Positions 12,365-23,700 of a stretch of DNA of 64,000 nt are shown piece by piece. The position numbers and the translations under genes were made by a program. Numbering within the stretch: the stretch's first letter is position 1; every line of letters starts with the position of its first letter. The stretch lies in NCBI GenBank assembly GCA_011033025.1, contig WFMF01000493.1:1-64000 (forward strand). Direction: 5' to 3'. The DNA comes from Beroe forskalii (Eukaryota > Ctenophora > Nuda > Beroida > Beroidae). The notes below the pieces were generated by a model that made no database searches, had not been told where the DNA came from, and saw nothing but the letters and a program-made list of their open reading frames with translations.

Positions 12365-12793
12365 TCAAATATCGATGAGCTCCTTCAGAGAATCGTCGAT
12401 GAACTGCCCGGTTCCCCTGTAATCGTCCATGTACTTTGAGAGCAGGTCCTCCTGGTGCTGCACCTTCTTCAGCAGGTAGACAACCTGTCTCTCGGAGTTG
12501 TCTGCGCGTTTGTCTGCCTCCGCCAGGTCCTCCTTCATGATGTTCAGCCGGGCTGTCAGGTCGTCCTCCGTGTTCTGTGATGTCTCCTCCGAGTCCTTCA
12601 GGCGTTTGGACAGGTTCTCGTTCTCGATGATCAGATCCTCGTAGTTCTTACTGAGACTCGTTACTCGGTCTTTCAGATCGGCGTTTTCTGCCCCGAGGTT
12701 GTCGTTTTGGTTCTTCAACTCGACCATCTTCTGCTTGATAATCTCCATGGCTTTGACACGGGAGTCAGTGAGGCACTTGATGTCATCTGCCAT
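12365..12793 (-). CDS. Short tropomyosin-like coiled-coil protein
   Basis: One exon encodes 142 residues starting MADDIKCLTDSRVKAMEIIK. The whole protein is a continuous heptad-type coiled coil with no proline, rich in K, E, D, L and N, and it ends SLKELIDI. Stretches such as DLAEADKRADNSERQ and the acidic tail ending in a hydrophobic residue resemble the C-terminal part of animal tropomyosins, actin-filament coating proteins. Animal tropomyosins are usually 248-284 residues, so this is about half length. The nearest ATG is at 12793; just upstream, CCCGTCTCCCCTTGAG|GATAATGG looks like a 3' splice site, so a 5' UTR intron or a spliced leader is possible. GC content and codon use are clearly coding compared with the flanks. 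Another short coiled-coil protein cannot be excluded. Confidence 0.7.
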   Translation of the reverse strand: MADDIKCLTDSRVKAMEIIKQKMVELKNQNDNLGAENADLKDRVTSLSKNYEDLIIENENLSKRLKDSEETSQNTEDDLTARLNIMKEDLAEADKRADNSERQVVYLLKKVQHQEDLLSKYMDDYRGTGQFIDDSLKELIDI

Positions 12794-12802
12794 TATCCTC
12801 AA

Positions 12803-15800
12803 GGGGAGACGGGGTTAGTATTGCATGGGCAATTATAAGAACAAAGGTGCAGAAAATGTTTCAATTGAGCAAAATAAAGAAGAAGTCTTCCACATTCAAG
12901 GATACAACCAGCATTTATTTTAAAAATTATGAAACCAACGTCTTGAAAATTTAATGTTTCATTGTGACCAATTCTTGACGAAAGTGGGCAAAAACGAAGC
13001 AAGTTCCTTCAATAAAATGCCGTAATATCAATTTAAAAAAGCAGGGAAACAGCGATAACATTTCAAACCATTTCATTTACTTAAAAACTCCAATTTGAAC
13101 AAACTTTATTAACAAAACATACAGGAACAATAATACAATTCATAGCAAGGCTTTGCTACAAAAGTACTCATTTTATGTACAGAACTACGAGGGTATTGTT
13201 TACAGTACAAAGGTGTCAGGTGCACACTGCACACACACTCTTAGAGAATTATTTAAATTTCATGTGGATTCAAATATAATAGCACATTCAATCTTCGTTG
13301 ACGGAAAATATTACCTATCAAACTTACCATATTCCTTTTCAAAATTACAACAAAATATCAACTTTCATTTCCCATTTTGGCCTGTCTCTGGTCTAATGCA
13401 GGTCAAGCACCTCTAGCCATGCCAAAGAAGGAAACGGAACTTAGATGCCAACTTTTGTACTGTATTCAATACCATGGAACTTTTAACGATTTCATATCAA
13501 ATATTCTTCACGATGTTCTTCATCAATTTCATTAATGCAACATTAAATTTCTGAATTTTTTAATAAAAAGATACATAGACATTGATAGTGGAAAAAGAAG
13601 TCAAAATTTTTATTGATCAAAGTTATGTATTTCTGAAAAACGTTAGGAAGGAACAATATATCCTTGCGTGAGATAGGTCATATGCAATCGCCTTCAAACC
13701 AATTCATTATCAACATTTCTCATATAATAATAAAAACTTGCCCTAATAGAAGATGAGAGCCTAGATGTTCTAAACGCTAAATTAGACTCACCAATTATTA
13801 ATGATGATACTCTTTAATCATGAAAAGTGTCAAAAATATGACAATCCTTTGCAAAAATTTGCATGATTCTACATTATGGTACGTACTACCACGTACCATC
13901 CAGTAAAATATTTTCCAATATAACCTAGTCATCTACCCTAGTAGTGAGACACTAACATTTGAAAGAAAAGTACAGAAGTACAGGTCATTACTATTGCGGC
14001 TTATGTGATTTAGATACATCCAAGAATTAGAAAGCATATAAAAAGTATGGCCTCCTGACAGGAGGGACCGCCAAACCATGTATCTCCTTGCAGGAGTATC
14101 TCAGAATCATTTTGAATGCATGATGGCCAGTTGGTGTAATTGCTGCGTGTTTGGCTTGAGTTCGAAAGATCCGAGTTCGAGTTCCGAACCATTTCCAAGC
14201 CATGTGCCAAGAGTGAGAAACATCTCAAACCTAAGCTGCAGCCATGCCACAAGGTTCACGTAGGCAAGTGTACAATAAACTGTGCTGGAGGATTAATGAG
14301 GCGAGGAGCTGCCCATTACTGCGAAGTCTAGAGCGAATGAATGGACTATGGATTAACCGTCACCGGTTTTATAATCTTCGATTCTTGTAATTGGCTATAC
14401 AGCTGTTGGAACAGAAGTAAAACCTTTAATATCTGTTGAATCACACTTGTTCAAATGTCTGCCGTGGAGATATGGGGAGAGTGGGGGAATTTCCTTCTTG
14501 TCAGAAGGCCTTCAGGAGGATGTCATTGCCACAGTGATGCAAAGAAAGCTACGCAAAAAGTTAACACTGTACTCGGGTCAATTTTTCCATAATATTTGAA
14601 TCCCTTAATTTGTAATTGAAACCCTGGTGTCTCGACCTTTCGAGTCACGGAATGTTACACAATACACAGTCCTTGGGTATTAGTACTTTTAACGGCTCGT
14701 GTACTTTCTACGCAAACCATAGTAAAGCACATATCATATGAGCGCTATCATGCGACATACACTGCAAAAATAACATGCGCCTCAAAAGGTCGAGACATCA
14801 CAGTACCTCTAAAACTGCACAATGGATGTTAACGGTTGAAAACACATGTGAGTTAAAGGCATATGTGTTTTTATCATGTCAATTGTTGTTGATATGTCAA
14901 TTCTAGTTGGTTTTTATAAACTGGGGTTCCTTCCGATTTCAGAGACGGTGAGGCAAAAAACCGACTTAGTAAGTAAAAAATTAATTGCAACTTTGTACTA
15001 ATTAAAATAATATAAAACTTTGACTAAAGTCCGTTTTTATATTTAACTTGGGAAAGGACCCCCGTTGAGTTATATATCGAGCCGAATCAAAAATCATTGA
15101 ATATTCAATTAATGTATCAAAATCTTAGAAAGTACCAAATCCTCTCAAAAACTTCGGTCGGATTATCTTTTAACATTTAACACATCATTTGAACGTATTA
15201 TGCACTCCTAACAAGAAAACCTGAAAGTCCGATTGGATGGCTTGGTCATGTCCTCTTTTAAAGAATTGTTTCAGATTTCGTCATGCCTGATAGCGAAGTA
15301 CATAGAACAAAGAACAGGAACGTAACTAGCATAGTATAATGCTTGAAACATTTCCTTGCGTTACATATTCGTCATGTTTTGTGCCCAGTTCGGCCGATGC
15401 ATGATTCAGATTATTAATCCGGAAAAGGGTCATACCTTCAATAAAACCTCGGACTTTGGTCTCGATGCGATTTTATACACTTGGATCTTTGTCGGGGTGT
15501 ACGAATTTGCAGCTTTATCCCGTTGCAAAACATTTCATTTAAAGATTCAACTCATCAATCTTAAGAAAAACTGTGATTCATTGATCACAATTGTTCGTGC
15601 GATCATTGATCAATGATCAAATTTTTTAGAGATGAGTACTGATATATTATGAGCAGTAATTTCAATAAACTCTTGCTTCCCTTCATCATTTTGATAATAT
15701 AGCTGCAAATAAAACAGCTTGAAGATTATCTATAATCGAAGGAAATGGGCAAGCAGAAAAACTGCAAAGCAGCCACTTATCGTTACTTCAACCTGTCACA

Positions 15801-16240
15801 CACGATTATACGATAGAAATCTATGATTGCACAAGGGTAATATAGGGTTACCAGGAAATTCAAATTGTTGAATTATTTCAAAAATAAAGCCAATCCACGA
15901 TATCATGTTAACAGTCCATCTTATCCAATATGCAGCAAACTTGCTATGATCATTCTATCTCAGGTATCACCTTCTATTGCTCTTGAGGGCTGAGGCTGTA
16001 GTAATACTTTTCGTTCTGATTATTGCGGGGAACAACTGAGCTTTCTTTTGATCATTGGCAACAAATAAAATTTTGCAAAATCTTATAACATGAAATTAGC
16101 TCTGAAGATAAGAGATAATGTAGCCAAGGGAGAATTTTCATTAATGCACGTCTTTGCATCGTTGTCAACTTTCTAGTGACTATAGAAATGCTCATTTGAA
16201 GTAGCGAAACCGTTTAAACTTCATTAAGAATAAGGAATAT
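12803..16240. other. Gene-free intergenic stretch
   Basis: AT-rich sequence with several accidental ORFs under 90 codons that lack family features or coding composition. I see no exon I can support. Confidence 0.5.
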
Positions 16241-16243
16241 AGT

Positions 16244-16335
16244 ATGGACACTAACCTTAACTTTTACCTAAACCCCAACCTTGATATTGTACTGGCCTTT
16301 AAAGTAACCCCTAACCTAACCCTAACCACCATGGC
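16244..16335. repeat. Degenerate CCCTAA-like tract (1)
   Basis: Runs of CTAACCTTAAC, CCTAAACCCCAACC and CCCCTAACCTAACCCTAACC resemble degenerate telomere repeat (TTAGGG on the other strand). It is followed by CCCATTGGGCTGTGGG palindromic sequence. One of four such tracts in the window. Confidence 0.7.
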
Positions 16336-17394
16336 CCATTGGGCTGTGGGTTTAAAACATATACATCCCACGGGCCGCGCCCTCGGGAAGTATCGCAAAA
16401 TTAACCCGATTGGTGCGTACCTATGCATTTCATAAATTTATCTTACACATAACATAGCTTTACATGCTCAGCACTGGGCTAATAATGACATTTGGCGTTC
16501 ACCTCGCACGATAATCAATTATCTAGAAATTCTAATTTTCGTATCGAAATATCGCATTATGACACTCGTGTAGATTATTCGCCCCTTTGAGTGAAAGCAT
16601 TTCTAGTTCCACTATATTCCATTGTGAGACGCCATTATAATATCATTATTATATTCGTACTACATTTCAAGACATCACGACTGCGGCTTGGCCCTTGTCC
16701 CAAGGACGGAAGCAAATTTCAGATTCAGCGCACGTGTCAGGTTATTACAGGTTAGTATTTGATATAGTATTTGATATAGTAAAATAACATGTTTGGTGAT
16801 TTTACTGCAAGATTACAGCTCCACTGCTCCAAATTCATAGTGTTGTAATACTGCTGGCAATAAAGCTATGCAAAATCAATCAGGGTTGCAGGCTGTAGGT
16901 GGTTGAAAGAATCAGGGAGATGTTGAAGTTGTGATTTGCAACTTGCAAGCGGTTTGGGTAGTCTGAAACCACGCCCTTCAAACAATTTCCCATATTTTGG
17001 GGCGAATGCCAACTATTAATTTTATCGTTGTGAATTTCATTGAACGATAATCAAATTTCAAAGCTGGAAACTGTGAAAATTTAATTGACCCAGATTTATA
17101 TCTCGAGCAAAACATAGCTTTTCATGCAACATTTGTCAAAAAGTCACATGTTCGACAAATATTGTCATTGTAGAGTCATGCACACAACCACGTATTATCA
17201 CGCCGCATCAAATCACGTACAAGGGCCTGCTACGCAACCCTTGGTCACATAACGTCAGTGAATCTTCTCGTTTCCTACATCCATCTTGCTAGAATTATAA
17301 CCAGCTTTGACACATACCAGGTTCGCAGGTTGAGTGCACAGTGAAGTCTCAGGCATGATTACTCCGCAGGACTTTCAAGGAGCTGCAACACCAC

Positions 17395-17560
17395 ACATCA
17401 TCAGATATCGTACTATCGTACTCCAACTGTCGTAGATATCTACTGACTCGTAGATTTGCAACTATCGGAGATCTGATATCATCGATCAGCTATCGGAGAT
17501 CGGCTACCAGTCTAGTTGGGATATCGTACTATCGTAGATCTGCCATCATAATAGCAGACT
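17395..17560. repeat. ATCGTACTATCGTAGATC-type degenerate repeats
   Basis: Repeated words ATATCGTACTATCGTA, CTATCGGAGATC and TCGTAGAT lie just downstream of the MICAL-like stop codon, so they probably fall in its 3' UTR or 3' flank. Confidence 0.6.
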
Positions 17561-17609
17561 CTTCTCGTAGAATCGCTGTGCACTAAGCGACTATCCCATC
17601 AGCTGTGCA

Positions 17610-17763
17610 CTACACGACTATCCCAGCCGTGGCAGACATCACCTCCCGGAACTGCCTGTCCATCTCGATAGCACTGAGTCGCTGTGTCTCCTCCATGTTC
17701 ACCAGGTGATCCCTCTCCTCCACCAGCGCCAGCAACTTCGTCACCAACTCCTGCTCCTTCGAC
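17610..17763 (-). CDS. MICALL: MICAL-like exon 16 (end of bMERB, stop)
   Basis: Encodes [20 protein letters not shown] and ends SATAGIVV, stop. The [12 protein letters not shown] block matches the last helix of bMERB domains, which supports joining this exon across the 7-kb intron 15 that contains the lipoxygenase gene. Acceptor GTTGCAG; joins exon 15 in phase 2. Confidence 0.85.
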
Positions 17764-20700
17764 CTGCAACGAGGCGGACTGTTAGACAACAAGTAGTCGG
17801 TACAAGTACTCTGGAATATGTTCTAACTAGTCGGTGCGTGTCCTAAAACTAGTCGGTACATTATCCGGTGCATGTCCTAACTAGTTGGTACATACTCCGG
17901 TATAGTACAGCTAATAGCTATAACTAGTCGATATGTACCGCAGTACGTACCATGGTATGTAACGATAAGTTAGAGGATGTATTGAGGAGCAGCTTGGTAA
18001 GGGTGTGATGGCGTGTTTTACTAGATAGTTTCAGGGAGTATTTGGGAATCATAGGGTGTATCAGAAAGATACTTTTGGATTATATTAGGGAGTGTTAGGG
18101 AATATTGGGAATACAAAGCAGGATATTGAAACTTGCGTCACACATTTCTAGTCAAGAGATTCATTACCATATTCCATGATTGAATAATCATGATTGAATA
18201 ATGTTTGAATTGTTATATTTACAGAACCAGAAGATGTCGTAGTACGACGAAGTTGATTGTCAGTAAAAACACCATCATTTATCTTTTTATCCTTTTATAG
18301 CACCAGTGCAACCGAGTGAAAAGAGGATATATGAATAAATCACTGTTCTCATAATCTTCAGGGGAATTGCAAATAAATGTGACTGGTACTGAGTGAACTT
18401 GCATTGGATGTTTAAAGTTGTGTTTCGAAGCACCCCGAATATTTCAGAATATTTATATGAAATAAGTCACGATTACCTGAATTTATGAATTCACAGCTTG
18501 ACAATCAAATGAAATATCCAAAACCGTGATAATTTGATGCTGGTCCGCTAGAATCATTTATTTGATGTAAACCTCTTAACAATCATTTTATCTCGAGTTT
18601 TGCGATCCACCTTTGATCTGTCATATGCCTCAGATGAACAGTTTACCATCGAAACTACATCTCATCAGTCCCGAGAGTCATATCGAGAGAGTGTAGATTG
18701 AAAATTCTTCCGCCATTCAGATACAAATCGTTATCACAATGGTTTAAGGCGGGGGAACACAAAATAGCGCTTTATCCTTGCGAAGCTGTGTCTAGGGCGC
18801 CCACGCAGAACTTACAATGAATTGGCGCCGTTTCGCGCGTCACCACGGTAACAAGACAGGTTGTCATGGTAACATTTCATGGTAACATTGTCATGGTGAC
18901 CCTGATATAGAGTTATCGAATGTCTTCCGCCATGAGAAATCTTAGTGTGTGGCCACCATGTAGTAATGTAGTATTGCTTCTACACTGAACAGGCTTCCAG
19001 TTCAACGAATACACAAATTACAAGAGTATTAAGTCTCAAAATCTACTTATATCGAAGGTAAACTTTGAATTGTCCAAAAAATCGAACGTCGACGGCATCT
19101 ATGTTTGCCCACGGCTGAGGTTTGTGTGAACAGGTGAGGAGACAAACCAACGCGGAACCCAAACCCTTAAATTATAGGTACAACTTATATTATATCTGTT
19201 GTATATATGAGCGAACACTGTTAATTGTTGTGTAACACGCAGCACTGGAATCGAATCATATTGTAGTCATTCCCGAACACTTATAATGTGAACTTATGTC
19301 ACGTAGATATGTTTCGTGTACCTGACGTTGTCAGTCAGAGCCGGGCTGGAATGATGGGTTCATTGGACCATTCATTGTGGTACCTCTTCAAGATGAGACC
19401 AGGACACCAAGGCCCCACTAGGTTGAACCAGAAGATTAGAACTGGGAGCCGTGAACCCAACTCTTGGCTTTTAACATTATCAGTTTGTTTTACCCTGGCC
19501 TGCAATGACGCTCATTCGACTTGTTCATTCCGGGGAAAGGAAAACCACCGCATTACCACGCCCTGAGTCGCAGGTCAGGCTAATTCTCAGTATTTGCAGC
19601 TCACGAAGAGACTCCCTATCAGACCACTCTCACTCCAGCACTTCAGATCAGGCAACTCTATAGTCTAGTCTTCTTTGATTTCATGATTTCATGGCATCGT
19701 TCGACCCTATAACATTTCAACAACTGCAATTGAACACAACAGGCACCAAAACATTGAATGATTCAAACATTTAAAAAGATTTGCAGTAGTAATTAAGTTT
19801 CAATGGAGGCCGGAGGGTTTGTTTTTCAGCGAATTTTCAAAGAGATTGACCATTTTGAATGCATTCATTAGCAAATTCACACTACAGTAATGTCTGCCAA
19901 GTTTGAATATTTTGTTATATGGCACGTGGGAAATGTTCTTATTGAGGGCAAAGCATCAATTTTCAACATTGAAACTTGCATTCCATTTATAAACTTCAAA
20001 TACACACCAATCAGAACATTAAGTTCATCATATTTTTTTCTTTCCTTTCTTATGGAAAATTGCGAATAAGCTCGTGTTATAATGAATCATAAGTGGCTTC
20101 AACATGTAAATGTAATATCACCGTAAGGTTTAGGACGATCAAACACCACCTTTTTTTAACTCGGTTTCGTCTCGTCCAAAGCAAACATACATTTAAGCTT
20201 CATAGGTATTAGCTTCATAGGGAAAAAGGGAAAATTATAATTTGATGGTCGAATTTCAAAATTCCAATTTAAGATTTATTTTTCAGACAATATCATATCC
20301 ACGTGATATTGTCAGGGATACCTTTTAATTACGTTTCATCAACCCCTGCACAGTCGGTTTCTTTTGTGGACTAGACCGTAACTGTCACCGATTCTTGGGC
20401 CTCAACCAGACAAGCTGAGCCCAATAATTAAGAAATTAGTAAGTTAGTAGACAAATAAAGAACCAAGGTACAGCACCTGTAATATTAACTCCGGAATTTG
20501 AAATTCCCTCTTACAGTCTTAAACCAGGTCCAAATGACTCACTAATTAGCCCACTAGGAGAGAAACCAAGGAGTATATTTCATTATCCCAACATTCTATA
20601 ATCTTTGCGTAAAAAGCTATAAATATTCCTTAAAAGTATGGCTTTTCAAGTTTTAAGACACCCTTCATTATTCATATATTGATTCACTGCTATTTTAACA

Positions 20701-23700
20701 TTTATGTTAATAGATGATGACAGATCACAGCATGATTACCTAGTATGTAAGAACTGTGAATGTCTTCTTTGAACATATCAATGTCGTCTTCTTATGTTCA
20801 CTTTTGGTTTACTTTTGGTTTTAGAATATTTGAGTTCTCGGTTTCGGTCATCTTTATCATTTTACGTTTTCCGAAGTTGGTTTGGTTAAAAGTTTTGATC
20901 AGATATTTCATTATGTTTGCAATAGACTGTTTGCAATAGACTGTGTAAATTACATCCTCAGAATCCAATCTTCTTTTGAGGTTCTTTTGAAAGTATGGAG
21001 TTGGATGGTTCAAACGATTTACTTAGCGGCGACCTAACTTGTAGTGCCGACGCGTACACCTTTATAATCCACACTGGAAGCAATCATCCTGATGGAAAAG
21101 TTGCCAAGAAATGGAATGATGGAACGATGATACTCACAGTTAACCCTGGTAGTCCATCCCGCCAATCTGAAAACCTGAGGGTCACTGAGCTCTTTCCTTT
21201 CAATTCCGAAGGCTCCGTTTCGCGTGACTTCTGGCTACCCAAACATGTTGGAGTGCCCAAAGTTCTCAAAGTGGATCTAGAAAGCAATAAATTTGAAGTG
21301 ATTAAAGACGCATTATATGTGCGCGAGATTACAGTACTGGTAAAGGGTGAGATCTACAGATTCCCAATCAAGAACTATGTGTATCCACACAACCCGATCA
21401 GGGGGAATCCCACTGTAGCTGAAATGGGGTGCCCGCCACATTTCCTTGTACGGGAGGGGGCAGGCACTCTAAAGCACCAAGAGACTGAGCAGTTCATTCT
21501 CGATGCTAGAGAGGAAGATTTGGCAACTGTTAGAACCATGGTAAACTGGGCTGAACCGGAAAATGAACCGAAGTTCCTGTATCCAGGGTCCCTTAGTGAA
21601 ATGAACTATGATAATCTCCCAAGATTTCTTAAGTTCAAGGAAGCCCAATTCGAGGCAATGTTTGGAGCTGTGCTGATTGGTAGACGAAATTTGATGTATA
21701 CAATTTTAAAGAGAAAGTTCAAAAACTTCCTGTTTAGAATCACACCCGGATCTTTCAAGTCTCTAAAACACTACGCCCATTTCATGGTGAAAAAAGGTAC
21801 GCAGATCAAAGCAGCTAAAGATCAGATAACGGCAGCACTAGAAGTAGTCAAAGTTTTCCATACTGATGAAGAATTCGGGAGGCAGATGCTGTGTGCTTTC
21901 AGTCCAATGATGCTGAGAAAAGTAAATGAAGTAGGGGATCGCTGGAAGTCAGGGCTTCAAAACATCCCAGCATGGACCCTGGAAGGCAAGTCTCTGGAAA
22001 GCATCCTGGCAGAAGGCAAACTGTTCGAAGTGACTCATGATGGTCTGGAGGGGGTACCTCACGGGGGCTTCTTGAGTGAGAAGTTGACAGGACTCCAACA
22101 CACTTGGTACGTTACTTTGGCAGATGCTCTCTTTTATCAGACAGATAACCAAAAGCTGATACCAATACTGATAAGGCTGGAAAACAGAGTGGATGGTGAA
22201 GAAGCTACGTACTGGAATCCACCGGAACCTGGAACAGACGGTGAAGATCCTGATTATCTGGCCTGGCTGCTCGCCAAAATGTACTTCAAGTGTGCAAACC
22301 TAAACGTTTATAGCCTTAACTTGCACTTTGCAAGAGGCCATGCAATAAACGAGGTATTTGCTGTGTCGGCCTACAGGAACCTGCCTAACGCACATCCTTT
22401 GCTGAGGCTCCTCCAGCCTCACATCCAAGGCATTATCCCAGTGAATGTCCAGGCCCGGTCTGTCCTGGTGAATCCGGAACGGTGCGCCTTTGCTACGTTT
22501 CTGTCTGCTGGAGAGAGCTTACAAATGGTGCACGACACCTACTTCAAGAAGGTCACGTACCAGGACCTGCTAATCCCGCAGGATGTAGCTGAGAGAGGGG
22601 TAGAGGAAGTGGCGGGTTACTTCTACAGGGACGACGCTCTGGGGTACTGGAAGCTCCTCCACCAGTACTGCAGTGAGATGGTAGACCTGGCCTATCTCGG
22701 GGATCAGGATGTCCACAGAGACGAGGAACTGCAGAACTTTGCTAGAGAAGTAGCTCAATGTGGCTTCAGGGGATTCCCAAATAATGCAGGTTTTCCTAGT
22801 ACTATTCCAACTAAAGATGCTATCAAGGAGTACCTAACCGCAATCATATACAACATATCTGTATTTCACTGCGCTGTGAACTTCCAAACGTTCCAATATG
22901 CTGCATTTACCCCAAACTACCCGGGAATTATGAGAATGCCACCTCCGAAAAAAGGGGATATCGTCACAATGCAACGAATTCTGGATACCTTGCCATTGCC
23001 AGAAAATACTTTTGCATCAATTTATATCAGCGTTTCACTTGGCGGATTTTCTCCCATTGAAAGGTTTTATCTGGAAAGTCCCGGTCAAGACAGACTGGGT
23101 ATGTTGGGAGAAAATATGGCGGTTTCAGAAGAACAGGAGTCTTGTATAAAACGTTTGATAGAAGGAATGCGAGATTTGCATTTCAAGATAAAGGACCGAA
23201 ATGAGGGATTAAAGATAAAGTACACAGTTTTGGATCCAATGAATGTACCCATCACTACACAGGTGTAGGAAAAAATGGAACTGAGGAATTTGTCATTAGA
23301 AGTTCTTAGGGGGATCAAATGTATGGGAGAACCTTTTCTTTCATTGACTTTTGAAAAACTAGATTATACTCAGGAACCACGTTTAGACTTGAGATGACAA
23401 GCATGATGAATCTTTACAGTAGCAGTGATGAAAATCGTCATTTAGAGTTGACTTACTGAGCGATGTGTCCTGATTCTTTAAGAGGGGTCTGGGATGCTCT
23501 GGGATACTATAAACTACCTTCCTTCATTGAAAATGATGTTCTTAGCATTTCCAAAAACAGAGTTCTAAATAAGACTGTGCAAAACAAGGATCAGGTTGTT
23601 TGGAGATCTATTCAAAATGAAATCCCGAGACCGGTGTTATTGAAACAGTGGACACTGGGCCTTAGAATGTATTCATTCGTATGCAAGAGAATAACCCCTT

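Noticed and set aside
13153-13416. 87-codon plus-strand ORF
   Set aside because: No domain, AT-rich codon use and no splice or promoter context.
19288-19566. 92-codon plus-strand ORF upstream of the lipoxygenase
   Set aside because: No recognisable domain, and in-frame stops precede the lipoxygenase start, so it is not an upstream exon.
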